From Multifurca ochricompacta (Eukaryota > Basidiomycota > Agaricomycetes > Russulales > Russulaceae), in assembly GCA_022496185.1 (NCBI GenBank), contig WTXG01000430.1, positions 1 through 23,805 on the forward strand: a stretch of DNA of 23,805 nt, read 5' to 3'. The notes beneath the pieces were generated by a model, which saw only the letters and a program-made list of their open reading frames with translations, ran no database searches and was not told the origin of the DNA. A program made the position numbers and the translations under genes. This document shows, piece by piece, positions 12,253-22,666 of the stretch. How positions within the stretch are numbered: the stretch's first letter is position 1; each line of letters starts with the position of its first letter.

Positions 12253-13069
12253 TCACGAGCGTACCCGAAGATGCGGGGGGTATTGACGGATAAACGGCAA
12301 CCGGGGTAGACACCCCGGGCGCAAAACATAAATTTCATGGTTAGTCAGGTGCAAAAAGACGCGCGGACAATTGAGTTTGGATAGGTGTGCGGATGTAGAT
12401 TTCCATAGTGTACACACGCAACATAATATAATCCGCATAAAAGCCACCCATGTCACCGCCGTCTGGTTGTCTGATTCACTTCGTAGACGATACTCAAGAG
12501 AAACAGTTCGAGCACGTCTATCGATATGGTTTGTGGTCATGTACCCTGCACAACATGGTTTCAGAGCCTGTACTTTATAAGAGTTTCTCCGTGAATTAAG
12601 ACTCGCCTGCAATTGAAGAGAGTTCTCAGAAGTGAGTTGTGATTGGCCAGCAGGAGGCAATAATTGAGGGACATCCGTCGAATCGCCGCTTGCTTGGCAA
12701 GAAGCTGATAAGAAATAAAGAAAAACATGGTTTTTGGTGGCGACCAGAAGGTTAAGGAACTACCACACATACCTGAGCCTTGTTCCGTGTTCCATTCAAG
12801 TCCAGGCGAAAGCCTGGCTCCTCTAAGTGTGCCAGAAAAAGAAGAAAGAGTGACCTAACACACCTCTTGATAAGTGTTTCTCCGCGCTGCCCGAGCTCCC
12901 TTTGCTGCGCATGAAGACGTTCATTCATTTCCGTGTCGAGGTTACCAGCGGTACGAAGGCGATACGCTTCAGTACGGAATGCTTGGGTGTCCTGGCGGAG
13001 GGTCTGTAACTCAACCCAAATGGCCTGTCTTTCTTGCGCTTGAATTTGATCATTGATAGGTTCAGACAT
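12253..13069 (-). CDS. Unrecognised small coiled-coil protein
   Basis: Start at 13069 (MSEPINDQIQAQERQ). Proposed exons: 13069-12864, 12822-12773 and 12704 onward, with introns of 41 and 68 nt. The first 68 residues are rich in Glu, Gln, Arg and Leu with heptad-like spacing (WVELQTLRQDTQAFRTEAYR, NERLHAQQRELGQRGETLIK), so a short coiled coil is likely. After the second intron the sequence turns Ser/Gln-rich (PPAGQSQLTSENSLQLQAS). Frame stays open to a stop at 12253, but beyond about 12570 the translation looks non-coding (Cys- and hydrophobic-rich), so the true end is probably nearer 12560 or set by an unseen intron. The start is 227 bp from the PMS1 start in head-to-head orientation. Family unknown. 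Confidence 0.4.
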
Positions 13070-13296
13070 GATGGGAATAATAATTAAACGGTATACATGA
13101 GGACGCAAAGGTGTGTAGTGTAAGGAATCAGATTACAGACGAGTTGGATAAAAATAGATGGATAAGATAAGATAATAGTGGCGTGACCAACGCGATCACG
13201 TGATATGTGACAATGACGTCGGCGATCTCCTTGGCCTTGGCCTTGTGGTTATGCTTAGCTTCTTAGCTTAGCTTATAACCAGCCCAGCGAGTCGCT
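13070..13296. promoter_or_regulatory. Bidirectional promoter of PMS1 and the coiled-coil gene
   Basis: 227 bp between two divergent start codons. It holds three GATAA units with 5-bp period (13161-13175) and several TTAGCT/CTTAGC units at about 13252-13275, immediately upstream of the PMS1 ATG. Shared control is inferred from the arrangement only. Confidence 0.55.
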
Positions 13297-16200
13297 ATGA
13301 GCTCAGAGTTAAGCAGTGTCCCTGCCAGAGTCATCAATCCCATTGATTCTCACTCTGTACATCGTATCACATCGGGTCAAGTTGTCATAGATCTACAGAC
13401 AGCTGCAAAAGAACTTCTCGAGAATTCCCTCGATGCCGGCGCAACAAACATTGGTTTGTAACTATTCGCATTTTTTGCTTCGACCTCTAACTGGGAGGAC
13501 CTGGGCTATTTATTGCAGAGGTCCGTTTTAAAGACTATGGCCTAAAGTCTATCGAGGTCATCGATAATGGAAGTGGTATAGCACCAAAGGATTACGAGTC
13601 CGTCGGTATGTCCTACCACACTTTCCCCACACTTTTTAATAATTACCTTCGGGAAACAGCACTTAAACACCACACATCAAAACTCACCTCTTTCTCCGAC
13701 CTCACCTCTGTCCTCACATTTGGTTTCCGTGGCGAGGCTCTTTCTTCTTTGTGTGCGCTCTCCGAGAGCGTCAGCGTTACCACTGCAACTGTCGCGCAGG
13801 CGCCAATGGGCACTGTCCTCATCTTTGATAGTTCTGGTCGTTTGACCAGTTGCAGTGGGAAAGTCGCCCGTCAGGTGCGACGCGCTTTTTAAGGTTCCCT
13901 CTCTTATGAATCTGAACTGATAGTGGCGCAAAGCGTGGGACTACGGTCACCATCAATGGCTTGTTTGTTCCGCTTCCTGTGAGGCGGAAAGAACTCGAGC
14001 GCCATGCGAAACGGGAATTTAGCAAAGCATTACATCTCCTTACGGCTTATGCGCTTGTTCCATGCACTCGGGAGAACAGTGGGGTCGTTCTCACCGTTTC
14101 CAACACTCCTGATGGTGGGTGCGTGAACCCCGCGAATTCTTCGGATGTGTGCGGGTTCCAGAGAAGCTAACGATAGGAACACAGAAAGAAGACTACACAG
14201 CTCCGTACAGATGGAGCAACTTCTATCCGTGCCTCCATTGCGCCTTGTGGAGCCCGAAGCAACTCGAAAATCTTGTTGACCTTAACTTATCTTTCCGAGT
14301 GGTTCCAGACAAGGCAGTTCTGCGCCGTCGAGAAGAGGGCACTGTCGAAAGCCAGTATGTATTTCCCCCCTCCCCCTTAGTCTACAGTGCTCCTTTTCAT
14401 TATAGATTGAATTGGACAGTCAAATACGGGTGGAGGGTCTCGTCTCCAAGTTTGCTCCTGGTGCTGGCCGTGCTGGGACCGACCGCCAGTTTTTTTTTCA
14501 TTAACGGACGGCCGTGCGCGCCAGTGAAGGTGCAGAAAGCAATAAACGAGATTTATCGTACGTTCAACGCCAGCCAATCTCCATTTGTCATCGCGGACTT
14601 CATCTTGCCGACTGGTATGTACCTCCGTCATCCTATGTGAATGTGCCGTGATGTGGATGACCCTGTCACAGATTCGTGTGATATCAAATGTGAGCCCAGA
14701 CAAGCGGACTATACTCCTGCACAGCGAAAACAACCTTATAGAGGCTCTCAAGGTCCGTCTTGTTGTCCGACCATGAATTCTTCATGAATCCTACGGGGGG
14801 TCTGTCTATAGGTGGCGCTGACAGAGTCGTTCGATACTACACGGTCGGACTTTGTGCTCAATGCGACACAAGTTGCCCTTGCATGGAAAGAGATGAAAGA
14901 TTCTCCGACGGATGACGACAGACCAGTGAATGACAAGGATAGACTACCCTTATTGTACCCGACGACGAAGACCAAGATGGCGACAACGATCCTGTTGAAG
15001 CCCAGGGTACCCCAGCGAGCGAACCAGAAGGCAACCAAGTACCTACGGACGGCGCCGAGATGTCCCTTCCTCCGAAAGAGCTGCACGTCCATACATCACC
15101 ACCTCCAAAGAAGCCCCGGTTGGCTCAGAAACGGCTGCGTTCACCATCACCGGTTCCCGTCTCCGCCATTGAAGCACGCTTTGCTAAAAGGGTTGCAATT
15201 CCACCTTCTCCTTCCTCGGCACCGGCACCAGCACCAGTGCCAGCACGCTCGACCTCCACCTCTCAACGCTTAAGTGGCCCCGGACGTACTCCAGCACGGG
15301 TGGAGGAAATTCTTTCTACGAATACCAGTATCACTGGGCGGGTTGTACAGACGGTGCTTGATACATCCGGCGCATCATGGAACCTGAAGCTTGGACAAGA
15401 AGGTCCACCCCGCAAACGTCCACATCTGAGGGGTATCAGCGAAATTAGCTCCCCTAAGAATGCGAGAGTCAACCTACGCGCTCGGCTCGCGGGATTTGCT
15501 CGTGATGGCTCCCAAGTCGTACAGGACAGCAGGGGGGAGGGGGCCGAAGACAGCCCGGAGGAAGAGGAAGAGGAAGAGGAAGAAGAGGCTGAACTGAAAG
15601 GCGTGGAGGAGAAGTGGAATTCGAAGAAGCTGGATAGTGACGGGGATGACCACAAGCTCGGCCGTGAGGAGGAGCCATCTATGGATGTGGTGGATGAAAC
15701 GATGAATGTCGATTTCTCTGTGGACGAAAATGATATCTTGAAATCGTCTCACGATACCTCGCGCATAGTCGCAACAGCAGATACGGCTTCTCCAGTCTCC
15801 TCACGAACCGACGAAGTTGATCCCATATCATCCAACGACGACGACGTTCTACCGGACTCACTCTCGAGCAGCAAAAAGCCGTTGAGTAGCGTTGCAGCCG
15901 CTACCCCGTCGTCGTCACCACCAACCAAGGTCTATGATATTCGGACTGAGGTCGTACGCACGGTTGTGGGGGTCATACCATCGCTTGTGTTTGACCTCGA
16001 CCGTACGACGAACGCATGGTCCGCGTACCTCGAACGCCGATCCACGTCCGCGTCCAGTTCACAGCCTCAGCAGCCCACATCTCGAAATTTGGATCTAGAG
16101 CGGGCCGACTTAGAAGCGGACGACGAGATCGCTACGGCAGCGCTTGCGCGTTCGCTTACCAAGGCCGACTTTGGCTCCATGGACGTCGTCGGCCAGTTCA

Positions 16201-17056
16201 ACCGCGGCTTCATCGTCGCGCGTCTCCGCAAGACGGACGCGGATGGCAAGAGCGCGACTGATGACTTGTTCATCGTAGATCAGCACGCGGCAGACGAGAA
16301 GTATAACTTTGAGACCTTGCAGACGACGACGCGGCTCGAGTCGCAGAGGTTATTCACGTACGTTTTTTATCATTATTATTCAAAGGGGGAAATGATGACA
16401 GATGGATGGTGTGATTGATGGTGCCAGGCCCCGTGTATTGGAATTGACGGCTGCGGATGAACTTGTTGCGATCGAAAACATGGGCGTGCTACAGCAAAAC
16501 GGATTCGAGGTCACGTTGGAGGAGGATCAGCCGGCTGGGCGCCGACTTCGGCTCGTGGCGCAGCCTGTGAGTAAGAACACGGAATTCGACATGCAAGGTA
16601 TGAGAATTTGTATTTCCCCATAAATCCATGGGCTTAAAAAAAACCAAAACCAAATGGTAGACCTAGAAGAGATATTGCACTTGCTCAGGGATCGTCCCGC
16701 AGGAACTCTTGTGCGTTCGTCTAAAACGCGTACGATGTTTGCGATGCGCGCATGTCGCAAGAGCACTATGATTGGCGAACCGCTTAATGCTAGGCAGATG
16801 ACGACCGTGAGTCCTCCATCATCGTTTTTGACACCTCACGGCATGCATAAATACATATACATATATATATAATATTTCATTTTATTTTATTTTTGTCTAA
16901 CGGATCAGACAGATCATTCGGCATATGGGGACAATGGACCAGCCATGGAATTGCCCTCACGGGCGGCCGACGATGAGGCATCTGTCAGACGTGCGGGCAT
17001 TGGAGAGAGAGGAAGTGAGGGCCGTAGACTGGGCGTTGTTCGTAGTACCGCGATAG
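13297..17056 (+). CDS. PMS1: MutL homologue PMS1, mismatch-repair endonuclease (frame breaks)
   Basis: PMS1 (human PMS2 type) pairs with MLH1 and nicks DNA during mismatch repair in the nucleus. N-terminal GHKL ATPase: [14 protein letters not shown] (E39, N43), [18 protein letters not shown], and [11 protein letters not shown]. The middle is an acidic, Ser/Pro-rich linker. The C-terminus holds the endonuclease motif [12 protein letters not shown] (16278-16313, DQHAx2Ex4E), ACR and CPHGRP (16952-16969). Proposed exons: 13297-13453, 13519-13605, 13660-13874, 13934-14118, 14185-14354, 14420-14614, 14672-14752, 14812-16357, 16428-16597, 16661-16806, 16913-17056. Conserved sequence switches frame at about 14240-14244, the T-run 14490-14498, the AAA at 14686-14688, and between 14943 and about 15000; no canonical intron fixes them. 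As given, the gene would not make full-length protein. Either the assembly has indel errors or the gene is broken. The identity is certain, the intactness is not. Confidence 0.88.
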
Positions 17057-17483
17057 GGCTACCACCCATCTACATATGGACTATACTGTATCTAGTCTAG
17101 ATTTATTTGTGGGAGATATGAGACAGATGTGCTGGCAAAGTTTTAGTTTGAAGTGATGGATGGGAGGTTACACTCTGGGCATTTTACCAGTTCCAGTTCA
17201 GTTTATAGCGCTTAACGACAACCATCCAATCATATTCCAAGGTTGACCCGTAAAAATAATGCCCACAATATTAGCTTCTTCAGAAGCGATTCCCTAGGGC
17301 AACACATTGTACGTACGTACGTATTAACGTATTAAATGAATGATAGATGAAAAGATGTATTCGATTCGCGGCTGAGGCCAGTTAAGTTAGTTATTATCTA
17401 CTGAATTACGTAATCTGATGCAAAGGGGAAGGGATGGAACAAGTCCACGCGCGTCCGAATGCTCACATCACCCAACAACAGTC
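17057..17483. promoter_or_regulatory. Spacer between PMS1 and the RING-finger gene
   Basis: 427 bp holding the PMS1 3' UTR and the promoter of the next gene on the same strand. It contains a GTACGTACGTACGTA repeat at 17309-17323. No other gene is seen; an in-frame upstream ATG at 17418 would extend the RING protein by 22 residues. Confidence 0.5.
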
Positions 17484-20078
17484 ATGGCGGAATCACAAGC
17501 GACTCGTCCATCAAAGCGCATCAAGCTAGAATCTCTCTCGCCAAAGGTTGAAAATGAAGAGCCCACCCTTGAGCCAGAGGCAGAAGTTGACGTAGACGTT
17601 GACGAGGATCATTGTACTATATGCTTACAATCCATCGTTGACCGCACGGTCATTCCAACGTGCTCACACGAATTCTGCTTTGAATGTCTGATGGTCTGGT
17701 CCGGTACGTACTCAAATTGAATTTTTTTTTTTTTTTGGAGTTATGAGACCTTTTTTTTTCATCTGCTCGTGGTAGAACAATCTAGACGATGTCCGCTCTG
17801 TGCTCAAAATATAGGCGACTACCTGATCCATCGCATTCGCTCTACCTTTGATTACCAGAAGCATTTTCTTCCTCCCCTCCGTACGTCACCTCGTCCTCTC
17901 ACTCGCATCAATGGAGCGCGTATTGCTCCTGTACACAGACGTCGCGAGCGTACGTGGGGACCACGCGACCGTGCTGCTCAGGATGAGGCCGATGCACTCG
18001 AGCGCGCAGTCAGTCGACGTAGATGGATATACCAGCATAATCTCTACGCGAAAGTGAGTGTAAGGCTTGCTCTATGCGCCGAGTTGGAGTTTAAATGGAA
18101 CTTCAGCACGTCGCCTCAAATAAATACACGCGTTATCGCCCTTACCCCACCCCTACACAGTTCGCGGCGTCTCAAGACCTCATTAGTCGAATGACGGTCT
18201 TTTTACGGCGCGAGTTCCTCGTATGGCCGAACGCTGACGTAGAGGTGCGTTCTCTCCCCCCTTCCTTCACTGTCTGTCTGCCCTGACACAGAACGTGTAG
18301 TTCTTGGTGACTTTTGTGATCTCTCTCATGAAATCAATAGACATTCGCTCTGAGAGTGCCATTAAGCTACTCGCCGAGTTTCTTGACATGGATACGCCGT
18401 ATGTGCCCGGAGAACGGCACGTTAATGCGGAGCATTTTGCGCATGGTCCGTTCACTTTAGCCTATCCTATACCCCCCCCCCCCTTTTTTTTTTTTTCGTT
18501 TCACCCATTGGCCCTTCTAGAAATATACTGTTACCTACGCTCACCATACAAAGCTCTCAGTGTATATGATTCAGTCGTCCAGGTGCGCCTGGCAGTTGTA
18601 GGGTTTGGGCATATATGGACTAACTCGCTATAACCGACCGTAGTATGATACCCCACCAGGTATACCCTCGCCAACCTCATACGAGCGCGCGCGTCGCTGG
18701 GAATCTGGGCCGTTCCAATCTCAATCTCAATCGCCCGATCACCGGCGATCGCGTTCCTACTCACATTCTCCTCCTTCAAGAAGAGAAAGGAATGCGCGAC
18801 GCGAGCGCAGTCCCCACTCACGCGCAGTCCCACAGGAACGCCATACGTCTGTATTAGTTAACCCGGAGAACCTAGCCGAGGACCAGTGTTCCTGTCGCAG
18901 CGTTCAATCTGGTTGGAAGGACAAGGATGGTTGTCACGCACAGCGAATCTGCTCGTCCTTACCGACGCATAACAAGGACAAAGGAAAGCAACGAGCTTCA
19001 TCATATTCACGCTGCCCAAAACACGAATCTGGTCATCAGGGCAGCTCAGTAATCGTGCCCCATGATCGAACACAAACTTCCGAACTTTCAAACACTCCGA
19101 CAGGCTTTTCGCGCTCCCCGAGCCCTGATAGTGGCGCTGAGAAAAGTACCATCCCCCAGGTGTGCCCCACGAGGAACCAAGCCTTCTATTACGAAGCTCT
19201 CATGAGAATAATGTAGAGAGATCTTATGTCGTCTCACCCTCGTTTCGCGATGGAAGTCCGAGCGCTGCATGCGTTACTGGCACGGCAGACGATGCACCCT
19301 CACTGTTCGAAGGATCCCAGTCATTAAATGAGGCTCACAATACTTCCGATTCTTCAAGTAGAAGATTGGAGTTGTCTGACCCGGTAATTAATGAAGGTCG
19401 TACCCGCTCCAACCCCTTGCGGCAGCCCCGATATCGTAACCAACGCGACTCGATCATTGCTTACCTTCGGACTCGCCCTTCTCCAACAACACCTAGGCCC
19501 TTATCTTCCACCCGACCCCAACCGACACCTGTGCCAAGTTTACTATCGCGCATAACGGACGAGACGGTTGTGGGGCTCGGGACGACCCCAGACGGTGACA
19601 TCCCCATTACCATTACGACAAATCAGGAAGGAGGAGGCGACATGCGCACCGTAGGCCAGCGAGCCGAGCGGAGTTCACGTCCCTCTGCCAACGACGATCT
19701 TTCTGTGAGGAAAGATACAGCAACGACGAGGGTCGAACATTCTGGTACGTTGCGTTCGGCCATCTGCCCTCGCGACGCGAGCGCTAACGTCAATTGTTCA
19801 ATGAATGCCATCTAGAGCCAAGTGAGGCGCTGCTACGGTCCAGTCGCGCGCAATTGCTCGACAGGCTTAATTCCGAAAAGACGGCCGCTGCTGAAGCGCA
19901 ATTACGCATGCAGGCACGCCTCCGCACGCGCCTTGCCGCTGAGCGCCGGCTTGCGCATATTGAAGTGCGAGTGAGCGTGCGTTCAGGGCACAGTCCATAG
20001 ATAATAATGAAACTGCCTTTTTTTAAATTTCCCCTCCCCCCCCCCCCCTTATTTTTTTCTTTTCATTAGCTCGAGTAA
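17484..20078 (+). CDS. TOPORS-like RING-finger E3 ubiquitin ligase
   Basis: Nuclear E3 ligase of the TOPORS type (ubiquitin, in animals also SUMO). Exons: 17484-17703, 17776-18053, 18107-18244, 18301-18445, 18521-18582, 18644-19159, about 19160-19744, 19816-19970 and a last piece 20070-20078. After a short KRIK-containing N-terminus and an acidic DVDVDVDEDH stretch comes a C3HC4 RING: CTIC, CSHEFCFEC and CPLC (the last after the first intron). Next is the conserved helical region (RRWIYQHNLYAKHVASNKYT, FVISLMKSIDIRSE, YVPGERHVNAEHFAHEIYCYLRSPYK, YDSVVQYDTPP) then ERARRWE and an Arg/Ser-rich tail, ending in a Glu/Arg/Leu helix (EAQLRMQARLRTRLAAERRL). At 19151-19160 the frame changes: either the C5 run lacks one C, or a 160-nt intron (19160-19319) is present. 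The end is either at 20000 unspliced or 20078 after splicing the intron 19971-20069; the latter has a good donor and pyrimidine tract. Confidence 0.78.
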
Positions 20079-20731
20079 CGCCATCCCTAGACCCTGGAAG
20101 ACTCCGGCCTTGAGGCAGTCCTCATGGCTGGCCCCGTTCCATTGTAGAGAAGGGTAGTTGGGCCAAGGGTTAGCAACGGAAGGAAAAAGGAAGAAGGGAA
20201 GACCTGTCATACCTTTACAAAGTATACATACAACAATCATATCAGATAGAACGTTCAGACCGCAGCGGACAACTGAATAAAACTGGGGCGTATTTCGGGT
20301 GTACCCAAATGGAGTCAATTGCTTCGGCCGCTCAGGGGGCGGGGGGAGGGGGGTAGGATAGGGGTGCACGGTAGCTATGTACGGGGCGCGCAAAAAAAGT
20401 AAAATCAAGGGGGCCCAACGAGGTGGAGGAATCGGTCGGTGTCGAGAGCGATACAAAAGGAGTCAGGTAGTTATAGGAACCACGTACAATACTTAAATTA
20501 ATGAAGGAGTATAGGTACCGTGTGAGAGCTAGTTAATACCCCAAACAGCAGAGCGCGCGTCTCCTCAGCGAGGAGCGAGATAGACACATAAGATTAAGTA
20601 GTTGTACCGATAAGGATAAGGATAAGGAGAGAAAAAAGCAAGCGAGCGGTGTGTGCGTGTGTGTGTGTGTGTATATGTCCGTGTGAGTGTGTCTTTAAAA
20701 ATCTTGGAAAAAAAGAGCGCGGGATTAAATC
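20079..20731. other. Convergent intergenic region
   Basis: Between the RING-ligase gene and the homeodomain gene. No gene is supported. It holds three GATAAG units at 20609-20626, G-rich runs near 20336-20353 and a (TG)n stretch at 20649-20672. Confidence 0.45.
20609..20626. repeat. (GATAAG)3
   Basis: Three tandem GATAAG hexamers. Same core as the clusters at 2634-2660 and 13161-13175, but here downstream of two convergent genes, so a promoter role is less likely. Confidence 0.7.
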
Positions 20732-20826
20732 TCATAACATGTTGCGATATTGCGATATATATGTTTTTTTTTTGCAGGATAGCCCGCCCGAAGACGCAAA
20801 GCAGAGAATGTGTGTGTGTGTGTGTG
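20649..20826. repeat. Two (TG)n microsatellites
   Basis: TG-rich runs at 20649-20672 (one interruption) and 20809-20826. Their translation gives the Val/Cys or His/Thr runs seen in open frames here, which argues those frames are not real coding sequence. Confidence 0.7.
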
Positions 20827-22666
20827 ACAGTGAGTTTGAAGATAGCGCGGCGCCGACGTCAGAATCAGATGGGGAAAAGAGGAAATAAATTTCTTTTTTC
20901 CCTTTTTTTTTAAATTTAATAAAAAGAAAAAGAAATTCCTCTTTTTTTTTCAAAAAAAAAAAATTCGTCGAGTCGATAAATGAGATCGTAAAAAAAAAGG
21001 GGGCGTCAAACATGGGGGGTATTGGCGCGCAGAGGTGTTGATCGATCCGTGCCCTGGCTGCTGCAACGGCGCTCACTAGCCGCTTCGCGTACTGGATCGA
21101 ATCGTCTCGTGCGGGGAAGCGCAGTAGGCGGACTCGTACCATGTGGATGAGGTGGTGGTAGTGGTAGTGGTGGTGTGGTGGTGGTGGTCCAGAAATGTCG
21201 CCAGAAAACAGCGCCCTTCGTTCCGATAGCCGTTGAGGGGAGCGCGAGCGCGAGCGCACCGGATCTCGTGGCGACGAATAGGGTGATGTGTAGAGTTGCC
21301 CCACACGTGGTGACTCAGGCACGTGCAACGGTGCAATATGCAAACGCGCGAGATCTCGGGCAGATTCTGAGCGGTGGTGAGGCACAAGGAACGAACTAGG
21401 AGTATTGTGCGCGCATGCTCGTACTTGTGGGTGCGATTCAGAAGAAGCAAAGGGCACTTCTTGACGAGCCTGAGTCTGAGCCTGAGCCTGAGTCTGAGTC
21501 TGAGTCTGAGTCTGAGGAGGTTCGCCAGGAAGGGGTGAAGAGGCGGCTAGGCGACGGCGGCGGCCAGGTGGAGGGAATCGGCCCTGACCAAATTGAGAGG
21601 CGCCGCTGCTGCCAACTTCTGGCACCACTGTAGCAGCGGAGGAAGGGAGGGTTGAATGATGTGAAATCCCGTGGGGGTGGCAGCGGTGGTGCCAACTGGT
21701 GAAAGTTCGAAGAGGGTGGCAACTTGGGAACATGGCTAGTAGGCACTGGCACTGGTTGCGGCATGAGCGGAAGCGAAAATCGTGGAGCCAAGGTGGAGCT
21801 TGTTCCAGGGACGCCGGGGCCAGATAGATGATGACTGCTGCCATGTCCGCCTGACGAGGCTTGTACCTGAAACAGATACCCCAAGGAAGTCATCTGGCGA
21901 AGAATGCTCCCGATTCATTTCGAACGGATTCAAAGGAGTGAAAGGTGCTGCATGGAAAGGGGACCGTCCTTCGGCGGAGGGTAAACTCGAAGGTCCTGCC
22001 GTGGAAGGCGCCAAGTCGGGCGCGGGCGCGTTAGTGAACGCGCCATACTGAGGCGGACGCGCGAGCGGGGTTGAACTTTGATTGAGCGGACGCCGAGCTT
22101 TCTGACGTTGGTTCTGTCAGAAGGGGGAAACGTCATCAGGTGAAACGTTTCCGGCGTGTACAAAAAGTACGCTATGACTATGACTTGCCTGAAACCAGAC
22201 CTAAAGATTGACAGGTCAGCGTAATGGGACGCGGGGATGGGGGGGGAGAGGGGTAAAATCTTGAGTGATTCAGACGCACCTGAACTTTTCGAGCGCTCAG
22301 CCCAATCGACCGGCCAACTTCCTCACGCATGGCAGTTGTAGGAAAACGAGACTAGGCAATACGCAATTAAGTCAAAGTGCCACCCCAATCGGAGGTACTT
22401 ACCTGGGCGAGGAGAGCATGGAGCACTGTGGATTGATGAGGCGTCGTGAGTGTGCGTGTTCTCTTCTTCTTCGCAGGCACTGATAGTACTGGGAGAGGTG
22501 TGGTATCTCTGCGCTTCTCTCCCACTTGCCGGCTATTTTCGGCGCCCGATGCGCCGCTCGGTCCCGCATCCATCTCGGTGTCAGCTACGTTCCCGTCGCC
22601 GTGTGAGGAAGCGTTTGACGGACTTGAGCGAGGTTGCAAATCCTCATCCGAATGTCTGCGTTTCAT
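20732..22666 (-). CDS. Homeodomain transcription factor
   Basis: Exons: 22666-22403, 22351-22280, a 12-nt exon 22200-22189, and 22113 onward. The acidic/Ser-rich N-terminus (MKRRHSDEDL...) is followed by a homeodomain at about residues 66-125: KKKRTRTLTTPHQSTVLHAL, SRFPTTAMREEVGRSIGLSA, then recognition helix RKVQVWFQNQRQKARR. WFQN is the classic helix-3 core. The C-terminal half is Pro/Ser-rich with a TQ/AQ repeat (21466-21513), resembling an activation or disordered region. Two apparent frame changes follow: at the G4 run near 21880 and at the C5 run near 21673; both are fixed by removing one base. The 3' end is unclear: the last frame closes at 20732, but after about 21020 it is low-complexity (Phe/Lys-rich) and probably not coding, so the true stop or another intron lies near 21020-21140. 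Not a mating-type HD protein by its WFQN motif; nuclear DNA-binding role follows from the family. Confidence 0.75.
21466..21513. repeat. Eight GAGTCT/GAGCCT hexamers encoding TQ/AQ
   Basis: Eight tandem hexamers. On the minus strand in the homeodomain gene frame they read alternating Gln with Thr or Ala; another frame reads Ser with Asp or Gly. Stop-free in these frames and expected to vary in length among strains. Confidence 0.8.
22114..22188 (-). other. GC-AG intron in the homeodomain gene
   Basis: 75-nt intron with donor CAG|GCAAGT, the textbook GC-AG consensus, and acceptor GACAG. It splits the WFQ|N codons in phase 0. Confidence 0.8.
22189..22200 (-). other. 12-nt microexon of the homeodomain gene (VWFQ)
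   Basis: Only four codons, Val-Trp-Phe-Gln, lying between intron 22201-22279 (GT...TTTAG) and intron 22114-22188 (GC...CAG). Without it the homeodomain loses the core of helix 3. Confidence 0.8.

Noticed and set aside
14185..15000. Extra introns to explain the PMS1 frame breaks
   Set aside because: The candidate GT-AG pairs are 17-31 nt, in the wrong phase, or would remove conserved motif residues. Indels fit better.
20732..21020. Coding extension of the homeodomain protein through the Phe/Lys- and His/Thr-rich frame
   Set aside because: The translation is that of A/T-runs and a (TG)n microsatellite. It is kept in the feature span only because the frame closes at 20732.
21466..21513. CRISPR-like array
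   Set aside because: It is a pure hexanucleotide microsatellite with no spacers, in a fungal gene.
22113..22666. Homeodomain gene as a mating-type (HD1/HD2) gene
   Set aside because: There is no divergent HD partner nearby, and the WFQN helix-3 motif differs from the forms usual in mating-type HD proteins.
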